From JBCFBK01 sp038562555 (GTDB lineage Bacteria > Bacteroidota > Bacteroidia > Bacteroidales > Prolixibacteraceae): a stretch of DNA of 64,000 nucleotides. Under the pieces are notes generated by a model. That model was not told the DNA's origin. It searched no databases and was given only the letters and a program-made list of their open reading frames with translations. The stretch covers positions 1-64,000 of the forward strand of contig JBCFBK010000001.1 in assembly GCA_038562555.1 (NCBI GenBank). Reading direction: 5' to 3'. The first letter of the stretch is position 1. The number at the start of each line of letters is the position of its first letter. Below, in pieces: positions 27,528 through 35,994 of the stretch. A program made the translations under genes and the position numbers.

Positions 27528-29306
27528 ATGAACATATATCTCACCATTTTGACGGCTTTATTCGCCATGACCGTTTCAGCTCAGCGAACCGGAAAAGTAA
27601 GCTATACGGAATACGATCAGATCGTGCTGACACACCAACTGGTTCCTGCCGGTCCCATTCCCACGGCTTTTGATCCGAACGGCGTTTATCCCTATACCAG
27701 CTATTCGGAAACGGCTAACCGTCCTGCGCCCGTCAGTTACCGGTTCGTATCGCTCGAAAATGATTTCATCAGGGTGGTCATCTGTCCTGATCTCGGCGGA
27801 AAAGTCACCTCCATGATCCATAAACCGTCGGGAAAAGAAGTTTTATATACTCCCGATGTGATCCGGCCCACCCGGATCCTTCCAAGGTTTTATTTTGTAG
27901 CCGGAGGTATCGAAGTGAGCTTTCCGATCTCCCATTCTCCCACGCAGAATGAAAAGGTTCTTTACCGAACAGATGAAACGGATAACCGGACCTATGTTAC
28001 CTGTGGGGAACGTGAGCTGCGCTTCGGCATGCACTGGTCGGTGGAATACTCGCTCGGGTCATCCGACCGCTTCCTGACCCAGCGGGTCGTCTTCCACAAT
28101 CCCGGGAAGCAGGCCTACCCCTGGATGTCGTGGTCCAATGCCGCCCTTCCCTCGGCACCGGATACGGAATTCAGCTTTCCGGAAGGGAAAGTCTTATCGC
28201 ACGCGTCGGCGATCGACACGATCGACTGGAAAAGCGAAGGACCCAAACAGGAAGCAGACATCAGCGAGATGACCGGCTATTTCTGGCAAACCCGCAATGC
28301 CAATGCCTTTGGCGTTTTCACACCCTCACTCGGCTCCGGTTTATACCATGTAGCCGATGAAGACATCGCGCCCGGCATGAAACTGTGGAGCTACGGCAGG
28401 GGAAAAGACAGCGTCTGGGCCACCTTAAGCACGGCCGCCCGGACGCCCTATATTGAAATGCAGGGAGGCCCCATCGGCGACCAGTCCGTCAAGCTTCAGC
28501 TAAAACCAAACGAAACCCGCCGGCATGTTGAATACTGGTTCCCGGCCGACCAGCCTATGGATATTTACGGGTTAGAAGTGCCCGCCGTAACATTAAGGCC
28601 TTTAAAAGAAGTTCCTCTATTTGAATGGGCCAGGCCTCAGGAGGTCGACCCGTGGATCAGTCTTGAACAGGCATTTAAGGACAAGGCCATGGTCCCTGAC
28701 CCGCCAGCACCCGAAAACAATTGCTGGGCTCCATCAGGCATGGAAGATCTGGACGCCGCTTTCCGGTGGGCCAGTCAAAAAACAGGCAAATGGAAGTTTT
28801 ACTATGGCACCTGGCTCGCCGGCCGCGGCGACACGACTAAAGCCATTGCTGTTCTCTCCCAAAGCCGTGACGGGATATCACAAGCACTTCTGGCCCGGCT
28901 GTACCGGCTTGCCGGAGACAACAGCAAGGCTGTCGAAACTTACCGATCCATTGAAGAACGCTGGCTGCAAATCCATCCGCAGGTGGTGGTGGAACGCGAC
29001 AAAGCGCTGCGGAACCTCGGACCGAAAACGCTGTCCGAAAGGGCTAAATGGCTCAGCCAGGTCAATGCACTTCCCGACGAATGGCTCATTGAACGGCGGG
29101 TTCAGTTACTGATTGACCAGGGAAAACCCGCCGAAGCCAAGAAATTACTGCTGTCGACCCATTTTCAGCAAGTGCATCAGGTTTATACCCGTACCAACCT
29201 GTGGTTCCAGATCTGTGACCGGCTCAATGAACCCCGATTTCCCATTCCGGTTCAGCTTGGAGAGGACCGTCTCGCTCAGTTTGGGGCATACCGGGAATTT
29301 GAATAA
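27528..29306 (+). CDS. DUF5107-domain exported protein with TPR-like C-terminus
   Basis: 592 residues with a signal peptide ending near VSAQ. The DUF5107 region (about 60-360) resembles a galactose-mutarotase-type beta-sandwich, with NDFIRVVICPDLGGKVTSMIH and RPTRILPRFYFVAGGIEVSFP. The C-terminal third (about 400-590) is helical and TPR-like (KAIAVLSQSRDGISQALLARL). DUF5107 proteins are common in polysaccharide loci of Bacteroidota. I do not know a proven activity for this one; carbohydrate binding or hydrolysis is likely. It is the last gene of the fecI/fecR locus and ends 3 bp from the convergent MFS gene. Confidence 0.8.
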   Translation: MNIYLTILTALFAMTVSAQRTGKVSYTEYDQIVLTHQLVPAGPIPTAFDPNGVYPYTSYSETANRPAPVSYRFVSLENDFIRVVICPDLGGKVTSMIHKPSGKEVLYTPDVIRPTRILPRFYFVAGGIEVSFPISHSPTQNEKVLYRTDETDNRTYVTCGERELRFGMHWSVEYSLGSSDRFLTQRVVFHNPGKQAYPWMSWSNAALPSAPDTEFSFPEGKVLSHASAIDTIDWKSEGPKQEADISEMTGYFWQTRNANAFGVFTPSLGSGLYHVADEDIAPGMKLWSYGRGKDSVWATLSTAARTPYIEMQGGPIGDQSVKLQLKPNETRRHVEYWFPADQPMDIYGLEVPAVTLRPLKEVPLFEWARPQEVDPWISLEQAFKDKAMVPDPPAPENNCWAPSGMEDLDAAFRWASQKTGKWKFYYGTWLAGRGDTTKAIAVLSQSRDGISQALLARLYRLAGDNSKAVETYRSIEERWLQIHPQVVVERDKALRNLGPKTLSERAKWLSQVNALPDEWLIERRVQLLIDQGKPAEAKKLLLSTHFQQVHQVYTRTNLWFQICDRLNEPRFPIPVQLGEDRLAQFGAYREFE

Positions 29307-29309
29307 ATA

Positions 29310-30482
29310 TTATCCGGCAACAGTCCTGTTCAATCCGATATACAGCAAATACACAGCACTTGCCAGAATGATAAGTACCGATCCTGCTTGTGAGCCCAGG
29401 GTATCAGACATGATGCCCATTAAAAAAGGGATGACGGCACCGCCAAAAACACCGGTAATCATTAATCCTGAAATTTCATTGGCTTTATCAGGACGCTTTT
29501 TAAGCGCAATACCAAAAAGTATCGGGAATACATTGGCTATGGTAAATCCAATAATCCCGTACAGACCAAAAAGAACAAACTTGTCGCCGGCAAAAATCAA
29601 TGCCGCCAGCGCCGTTACTGCAATGGCGACATTCAGCTTATAAAAAGCTGAAGATGAAAATTTCGCCAGTAAAAAAGCGCCCATAAAAGCGCCCAGGGTA
29701 CGCAACGCAAAGTACACGCCTGGACCGTAACCTGCTTCAATTGAATTCAGGCCGGCGCGTTCCATTAATATCTTCGGAGCTGCCGTGTTTAATCCCACAT
29801 CAACACCAACAACAAATACAATCCCCAGGAATAAGCGTAAAATGGTTTTGTCTTTCAGAAGTTCTCCCACGCTGGCAAAGCTGGTTGATTTTACATCTCC
29901 CGAGTCTTCATGAATCGGGGTGAGCAGGAGCCAAATGGTCGACAGCAAGGTGATCACGGCATACATCGGAAAAATGTACTGCCAGTTACCGAACTGCGCA
30001 GCGGCGAAAGCAGCAATAAACGGCGCGCTGAACGAAGAGATCGCCTTTATAAACTGCCCTGCAGTGAGACTGCTGGTCAGCCGGTCTCCTTTCACCACAT
30101 TGGTGAGTAAAGGATTCAGCGAGACCTGCAGGATCGTGTTGGCAATCCCAAGCATGGCAAATGCTACCAGTGACATGAAAAATGTATATTCAACAAGCGG
30201 AATAAACATGGCGACAATCGTCAGGATATTACTCAGGATCACCGTCTTTCTCCGACCGATCCGGTTCATTAAAATACCGGTCGGAATAGAAAAAATCAAG
30301 AACATGGAGAACAGGGCCACCGGGATCAGGTTGGAGAGGGTGTCCCTGAACGCGGGGCTGTATGCTCCCAACAAATCTTCTTTTACATGTGCCGAAGTAA
30401 TCCCAACCACATCACAAAAACCCATCACGAAAAACCCAAATAAAACAGGAAGGATCTTTGTACTGTACGTTTTATTTTCCAT
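29310..30482 (-). CDS. MFS sugar permease, FucP/GlcP-like (FHS) type
   Basis: 390 residues, about 12 membrane helices, no signal peptide. The MFS loop 2-3 motif is visible as GILMNRIGRRKTVIL (about 65-80), and the second half has a helix with NVFPILFGIALKKRPDKANEISGLMIT typical of the fucose/glucose/N-acetylglucosamine branch. It should be a proton- or sodium-coupled inner-membrane monosaccharide importer. It is the last gene of a ten-gene operon that contains three alpha-mannosidases, a ROK kinase 21 bp upstream and a phosphomannose isomerase, so mannose is the most likely substrate; this is inference from context. Confidence 0.9.
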   Translation of the reverse strand: MENKTYSTKILPVLFGFFVMGFCDVVGITSAHVKEDLLGAYSPAFRDTLSNLIPVALFSMFLIFSIPTGILMNRIGRRKTVILSNILTIVAMFIPLVEYTFFMSLVAFAMLGIANTILQVSLNPLLTNVVKGDRLTSSLTAGQFIKAISSFSAPFIAAFAAAQFGNWQYIFPMYAVITLLSTIWLLLTPIHEDSGDVKSTSFASVGELLKDKTILRLFLGIVFVVGVDVGLNTAAPKILMERAGLNSIEAGYGPGVYFALRTLGAFMGAFLLAKFSSSAFYKLNVAIAVTALAALIFAGDKFVLFGLYGIIGFTIANVFPILFGIALKKRPDKANEISGLMITGVFGGAVIPFLMGIMSDTLGSQAGSVLIILASAVYLLYIGLNRTVAG

Positions 30483-30503
30483 CGTTTAAAGATTAGCTTT
30501 TAG

Positions 30504-31439
30504 TTATATTTTTGAAATCAGGGCTTGCGTTTCTTTCCAAAACGTTTCGTCCAGCAAACGGGCGCTGCCGGCCATGGCAGCCAGCGCCATCATGTCAGAT
30601 ATCACGATCTCAACATGAATCTGGTGCGTTTTTAAAGTTCGTTCCATAGCGGGTCCGAACAAAGGAAAAGCAGCAGCGATGTTGCCTCCGATCACCAGGC
30701 AGCCGGCGTCAAATTGGCGGAGCAAAGGTGACAAAAAATCACCGATCCTGATACCAAAGTCTTCAAAAAGCCTTTTTGCATGCTCTTCGTACAAAGCCTG
30801 ATCCGCGATTGCTTTTACGCCATTGACCAATGTCCCTGTCCGTGCGGCATATTCTTTTATAAACCACCGGGTCGAAAAATAGTCATCAGCAATGCCATCT
30901 TCATAAGGAATATGGTAGACATAACCCATTTCCGGTACCCGGGGCCCTTCAATAACCGGAATTCCATCCGTTAAAAAAGCTGAGCCGAATCCTGTGCCCA
31001 GTGTAACAGCAACCACATTTTTAAATGCTGACGCTTTTCCAAGCCAGCATTCACCCACGGCAAACGATATGGCATCGTTTAAGTACCTGAAAGGCATTGT
31101 TGCAGGAAGATCCAGCAGTTTTCTTAATTCAACGCCGACGTTTATTCCATAAAGAGCCTCGTATTTATCGACATGCCTCATCAATGCGATCCCTTCTTTA
31201 TAATCGAAAGGACCCGGCATGGCAAATCCAATACCCTCAAGGTCCCGCCGGTCTGAATGGTCCAGTGTTTTCCCGATGGCTGTGCTCCAGCCGGCCAGAA
31301 TCTCTTCGGCTGATGCTTTGTTATCAACTTTTTGCTCCGACAGGCTTTCTTTCAGGAGCGCTCCAGTTGACAGATCCACCAGCACGGAGCTGATATGGCT
31401 CCCGCCAACGTCAACTCCAACCGCGTATTTTTTCCTCAT
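30504..31439 (-). CDS. ROK-family sugar kinase lacking the zinc motif
   Basis: 311 residues. The N-terminal phosphate loop VGVDVGGSHISSVLVD, catalytic Asp122 in YLNDAISFAVGE, and the second ATP motif VAVTLGTGFGSAF are all present. The usual ExGH box reads EMGY (170-173), and the following CxCGxxGCxE zinc motif is absent: that stretch reads HIPYEDGIADDYFS. ROK members without zinc Cys are known, so loss of activity is not implied. Lying between a sugar permease and a phosphomannose isomerase, it probably phosphorylates mannose, or another hexose, at O6 in the cytosol. Confidence 0.88.
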   Translation of the reverse strand: MRKKYAVGVDVGGSHISSVLVDLSTGALLKESLSEQKVDNKASAEEILAGWSTAIGKTLDHSDRRDLEGIGFAMPGPFDYKEGIALMRHVDKYEALYGINVGVELRKLLDLPATMPFRYLNDAISFAVGECWLGKASAFKNVVAVTLGTGFGSAFLTDGIPVIEGPRVPEMGYVYHIPYEDGIADDYFSTRWFIKEYAARTGTLVNGVKAIADQALYEEHAKRLFEDFGIRIGDFLSPLLRQFDAGCLVIGGNIAAAFPLFGPAMERTLKTHQIHVEIVISDMMALAAMAGSARLLDETFWKETQALISKI

Positions 31440-31449
31440 AGCTGTTCGG

Positions 31450-33225
31450 TTATTTCATGAACGCGACAACCACCAGGGCTTCCTTTTCTGCCTCATTGCA
31501 GATCGTGTAGCTTCCGGCCGCGGCAGGAATTACGATGGTCTCGGCAAAGCTGAAGGTTTGCTTCATCCCGTTTTTCGTCGTAACCGTGATCGATGAACCC
31601 TCAACCAGCATCAGCACATTAAATTTTCCATCCGTTTCAATGGTCACCTCCGAATGGACCTGATAGCGGTTAATGCGGTATGAATGCCTTTCGTGCGTAG
31701 GAAGCTCATAGCATTTCCAGTCATTTCCTTCCGTCAGCAGGTAAGGCTTTGAGATCAGTTCCCGTTTTGCCTTCTCCCCTTTCAGATCGAAATAAAGATT
31801 CTTCATCCCGTGGCTGATATTGAGCGGTCTGGGTTTCCCATCCAGATCAGGCCTGACCCAGTCATACATTTTAAAGGTGAAGATATAAGGTGTGCAACTG
31901 ATCTCGAGTACCAGATTATCGATCCCTGAACCATGGATCGTGCCCGGGGGTATCAGGAACAAATCGTGCCCATTTGCCGGATGGCGTTGTACAAAACGGG
32001 TGATATCAAGCTCTTTCGAATGATTAAAACTATCCCAGAGTGCACTTTCGAATTTCTCCGGGTCAATATCTTCCCTGAAACCAAGGTAAACCGACGCATC
32101 ATTTTTCCTGTCCAGGATGTAGTAAGTCTCTTCCTGGGTGATGTTTTCACCAAACTGTTCTTTTGCATACTCAGGACGGGGATGACACTGCACGGATAAG
32201 TTACCTCCGTCGAAGGTGTCAAGAAAATCAAAGCGCAAAGGGAATTCGTCGCCGTATCGCTGCCGGTGTTGTCCCAGAACAGCATCTCCTTCTGCATACA
32301 TTAAAAAATCGAATGACACCTCCAGCAGAAAAGAAGAGCTCTCGAAGACGATCCCATTCTCGGGAGAGATCAGCTCAAATGACCACGCATAATTACTTGC
32401 CTCAGGATTTAATCCCCGAATATGCTCCTTAATCCAGTTACCACCCCAAACACCGGGCTCGAACCACGGGCGGGCGCGGAAAACATTTCTGCCCATTGCT
32501 GCCAGTCCCTCGCGCAGCGTGTCGCCTTCCATCCAAATGGCAGGATCCTCGTGCTGCCCGTCGATGATGATATCGATGGCGCCAAGAAGGTCCTTTTTAT
32601 GCTTATTCAAAACAACCCAGTCCACAAAATAGAACCGTTTGTACATGAATTTCATGTCAGAGGCCTGACTCGCCCCAAGGTTTCTGATGCTCCTGGCCCT
32701 TGCCCGGAACTGGAGTTCGTTTTTGGGCAGGTCAATATAGAGGAGCAATCCGTCCCAACCGGCAAAGCTTGCTCCCGGCCCATACAGAATATTAATATCG
32801 GCATCAGGGTCCTTTTGAAGTGCCTTTAATTTTGAAAGATCAAAGAAATCCTGCAATTCAAGTGACGCCCGGGTTCCAAAAATAGAATCGTCTTCACCCA
32901 TGAATGGCTGTATCAACTCCTGAATCGTCCCTTCATTTTTATACGCTCCTGCCGTACTAATCCAGTTTGCGTGAAGACCCTGATCTTGCAGGGACGCATT
33001 CAGCCGTTCGCGGAAATCGTCGAAAAAGACGCCGACATATCCGTCAATCAGAACGGTCTCCTGCGAAGCAATCCTTTTTGCCAATGATTGAAACCCTTCA
33101 AAGATCAATCCCTCCTCAAGTTGAAATGAAGGATAAATATCATAGCCTGCTTCTCCGCTCTCCTGCTTTTGAAAAGGCATTAAAAACTGTGTCGTACTTC
33201 TTCCCCTCGCTGTCTTCTGTTTCAT
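31450..33225 (-). CDS. Class I mannose-6-phosphate isomerase with an N-terminal extra domain
   Basis: 591 residues, against about 320-400 for usual class I enzymes. The C-terminal part (about 240-591) is the isomerase cupin: WFEPGVWGGNWIKE, metal ligands Gln346 and His348 in SVQCHPRPEYA, the Glu in QEETYYILD, and His431 in IPPGTIHGSG. The first ~230 residues (VLIDGYVGVFFDDFRERLNASL, and ILYGPGASFAGWDGLLLYIDLP) resemble a nucleoside/uridine-kinase-like fold, but I see no intact Walker A motif. It would convert mannose-6-phosphate to fructose-6-phosphate in the cytosol, the last step of this operon's pathway. It is 10 bp from the ROK gene. Confidence 0.87.
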   Translation of the reverse strand: MKQKTARGRSTTQFLMPFQKQESGEAGYDIYPSFQLEEGLIFEGFQSLAKRIASQETVLIDGYVGVFFDDFRERLNASLQDQGLHANWISTAGAYKNEGTIQELIQPFMGEDDSIFGTRASLELQDFFDLSKLKALQKDPDADINILYGPGASFAGWDGLLLYIDLPKNELQFRARARSIRNLGASQASDMKFMYKRFYFVDWVVLNKHKKDLLGAIDIIIDGQHEDPAIWMEGDTLREGLAAMGRNVFRARPWFEPGVWGGNWIKEHIRGLNPEASNYAWSFELISPENGIVFESSSFLLEVSFDFLMYAEGDAVLGQHRQRYGDEFPLRFDFLDTFDGGNLSVQCHPRPEYAKEQFGENITQEETYYILDRKNDASVYLGFREDIDPEKFESALWDSFNHSKELDITRFVQRHPANGHDLFLIPPGTIHGSGIDNLVLEISCTPYIFTFKMYDWVRPDLDGKPRPLNISHGMKNLYFDLKGEKAKRELISKPYLLTEGNDWKCYELPTHERHSYRINRYQVHSEVTIETDGKFNVLMLVEGSSITVTTKNGMKQTFSFAETIVIPAAAGSYTICNEAEKEALVVVAFMK

Positions 33226-33249
33226 TCGTATATATAATTTATTTGTTCT

Positions 33250-35958
33250 TTAATTAACCGGAGGCATTCCTTTCACACCCCATTGTTTATTCGGCTTATT
33301 CCCAAGCCACAGCTCCAATTCACCCCCTTTTGCAAATTGCCGGTGCGTAAACCAGAAGTGATCCAAAGGCTTACCATTTAATTTTGCTTTCTGAATGTAA
33401 CAGTTTTCACTGGAGTTATTGTAGGTTTTAATGATGAACTTCTTACCCTTGTAATAGTTATTGTCAAGCTTAATAGTCACCTGGTTAAACAGGGGCGATG
33501 TGAGTTCATAATAAGGAGTGAGCGACTCGGTGCCGGTGATATTGAACAGTCCGATCGCCATCAGGGCGCTTACACCGCCCATCTGGCCCTGGTCCTCATC
33601 GTGTCCGCCGTAACCCAGATCGGGGGTGATGCCTCCGTACGCCTTTTCCCTGACCTGGCGTACCCAGTACTGGGTGAGCCACGGAGCGCCCGCATAGCTG
33701 AAAACGTGCGCATTCGAGCAACCCGGCTGGTTAGCATAGCTGACATATCCTTTGCTGTAACTATATACAAAATCACTGGGTTCGCCTTTTTCAAACGCTT
33801 CATTCAGTTTTTTGCACAATTCCTGGTTCCCTCCCATCAGCATGGCCAGGCCGGGAATATCGTGCGACACGCCCCAGGTCGATTGCCAGGCATTGGCTTC
33901 AACGTAACCCCAGCCTTCGAGCGGGTCGGTATGCGTGAATTTCCCCTCATGATCTTTTGGAAATAACAGTTTCTGATTTGGCTCATAGCAATTTTTCCAG
34001 GATGACGAACGCTTCATGAAATCGTTGTAGTCGTCCGTTTTATTGAGCTTCTTTGCCATTTGCGCGGCCCCCCAGTCCTGGAATGCAGCTTCGATATTGA
34101 TCCCCGCATTATGAGGCCACCATCCTTTTTCGATATAGAACTTGAGATCGTTCTCAAAGTATTTCCCTCCACCCATCATTCCTCCGGGCATGTGGTTTTT
34201 TTTGATCATCTGAAAGGCATTTTCCGGATCGGCTTTGGTCAGGATGTCTTTCATAAAGGCACTCACAATTAAATTGGTGGCCGGACAGCCGGTCATAATA
34301 TACGTATAGCCGCCGCCTGCAGGCCCCCTGGGCAACAGCCCGCCGTTATTGGCATAGGCTACCATCGATGCAGCCATATCGTCCTGCACTTCAGGCCACG
34401 CCAAACCCCAAAGCACATTCAGATTCCACTGTGTCAGCCAGAAAGCATCTGAACTGTACATACTGTGCCGGATGCTCCCGTCACTGTTTTCGCCTGGATT
34501 TTTTATCTTGAAAACTGCATCGGTCAGGTAACCATCTGTCCCGTACCTCGGTCCTTCGGTCCGGTCGGGATAATCGCCCGATACATCGTTGATCCGCTGC
34601 CGTCCCAGCAAAACATGCCACAAGTCGGTATAGAATTTTATGCGTTGTGCGGTGCTTCCGCCTTCCACTTCAATTTTTCCCAGCCATTCATTCCAGATCT
34701 TCCGGCTGTCTGTTCTGACTTTTTCAAAATCCCAGGTAGTACATTCCGCGTTCAGGTTCTTTCTGGCATTTTCGATGCTGGTGTAGGAAACAGCAATTTT
34801 CATCTTCAACTGTTCTCCTGCTTTTACAGGATAAATCAGTCCGACGCCGGCGCTGTCACCGGAAATCACTGTGGCGTCAGGCAATCGTTTTCCGCCGTTC
34901 CATCCGTCGAATGACTGATAAGGTTTATCGAGCTGTGCTACGAAAAAGATCTTCACATCTACCGGACCTACATTGTACGCCCGGTCGACGGAACTCACCG
35001 AGCCCTCCAGTTCCGTATCGCTGATCTTCCTGACTTCGGCATTTGCCATGCTGCTGTTTCCCAGTTTTCCGCCGAGGCTCAGCAAGACCTGGGCAACCGT
35101 GTCTTTTGTCCACGTAAACCTGTAAAAACTGACCCGGTCGGTCGATGTTTGTTCAACCCAGGTTTTATGCCTCGGCATATACACCCGGTGATAGCCCGGC
35201 TGTACAATTTCGTCGTCATGCTTAAAGGGCGATTTCCAGTGTTGTTCGCCCAGGGTCGGATCAATATTAGCCAGCACCGGCATCAGGTTAATGCCGGAAA
35301 GCGTCCAGGCATGGATCTGGGGGAAGCCCAGTATTTCGGTCGATTTATGGGCATATCCTCCTCCTCCGTTATTTCCGTTTATCGTCATGGGCGCAGCACT
35401 GACGACGCCAAAAGGACGTGATCCAGTAATAAAAAAGAAAAACCGGCCTCTGTTGGTCTCAATATACGGATCAGCCAGCGACACCGGCTCCTGATCCTGG
35501 TTGACTGACGGAAATACTTCGATTTCCGAGAGTCCCAGGTTCCCGCCGATTCCGCCGGTCAGGATAAAACGGACCGACAATATCTTTTTTTCAGGAAATT
35601 CAACCGCTTTCGCTGTACCGTCTGAAGGCAACCGAACATCGATGGCACTTCCGTCATTAAATACCAATTGTCCGTCGTTGACTCGTCCATGCTGTGACGG
35701 CAAATTAAAAATCACGATCTTGTCCACCAACTGCGGCTTTGACCAGCTCAACTCAACCCAGGCGTTCCTTCCTTTTGCCATCCACAGGCCTTTCCCTTCA
35801 ACGGCGATGATCCCGTCAGTGATGTTCCCGGCCGCATAAGCCCGATCCAACTCTGAAGAAGCCTTTACCTTAGCCTTCGTGGCAATGCTCAATGGGCGTG
35901 CCTGCAAAGAATAATTGAAGAGGAATACAATACCCAGTAAAACACAAATCTTTTTCAT
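33250..35958 (-). CDS. GH92 alpha-mannosidase with N-terminal discoidin-like domain
   Basis: 902 residues with a signal peptide ending near LQARP. The first ~150 residues form a discoidin-like (F5/8) carbohydrate-binding domain (TDGIIAVEGKGLWMAKGRNAWVELSW). The GH92 domain follows, with the likely acid Glu687 in YVEANAWQSTWG and the base/calcium region Asp787-Glu-Asp789 in GGHDEDQGQMGG. GH92 enzymes are calcium-dependent exo-alpha-mannosidases that remove mannose with inversion. The segment after GQM differs from the usual SAW form, so its linkage preference may differ from its neighbour's. It sits between a second GH92 gene and the isomerase gene. Confidence 0.92.
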   Translation of the reverse strand: MKKICVLLGIVFLFNYSLQARPLSIATKAKVKASSELDRAYAAGNITDGIIAVEGKGLWMAKGRNAWVELSWSKPQLVDKIVIFNLPSQHGRVNDGQLVFNDGSAIDVRLPSDGTAKAVEFPEKKILSVRFILTGGIGGNLGLSEIEVFPSVNQDQEPVSLADPYIETNRGRFFFFITGSRPFGVVSAAPMTINGNNGGGGYAHKSTEILGFPQIHAWTLSGINLMPVLANIDPTLGEQHWKSPFKHDDEIVQPGYHRVYMPRHKTWVEQTSTDRVSFYRFTWTKDTVAQVLLSLGGKLGNSSMANAEVRKISDTELEGSVSSVDRAYNVGPVDVKIFFVAQLDKPYQSFDGWNGGKRLPDATVISGDSAGVGLIYPVKAGEQLKMKIAVSYTSIENARKNLNAECTTWDFEKVRTDSRKIWNEWLGKIEVEGGSTAQRIKFYTDLWHVLLGRQRINDVSGDYPDRTEGPRYGTDGYLTDAVFKIKNPGENSDGSIRHSMYSSDAFWLTQWNLNVLWGLAWPEVQDDMAASMVAYANNGGLLPRGPAGGGYTYIMTGCPATNLIVSAFMKDILTKADPENAFQMIKKNHMPGGMMGGGKYFENDLKFYIEKGWWPHNAGINIEAAFQDWGAAQMAKKLNKTDDYNDFMKRSSSWKNCYEPNQKLLFPKDHEGKFTHTDPLEGWGYVEANAWQSTWGVSHDIPGLAMLMGGNQELCKKLNEAFEKGEPSDFVYSYSKGYVSYANQPGCSNAHVFSYAGAPWLTQYWVRQVREKAYGGITPDLGYGGHDEDQGQMGGVSALMAIGLFNITGTESLTPYYELTSPLFNQVTIKLDNNYYKGKKFIIKTYNNSSENCYIQKAKLNGKPLDHFWFTHRQFAKGGELELWLGNKPNKQWGVKGMPPVN

Positions 35959-35994
35959 TTCTTCCTTAATTTATTCCGCTTTTCACAAAATCTG

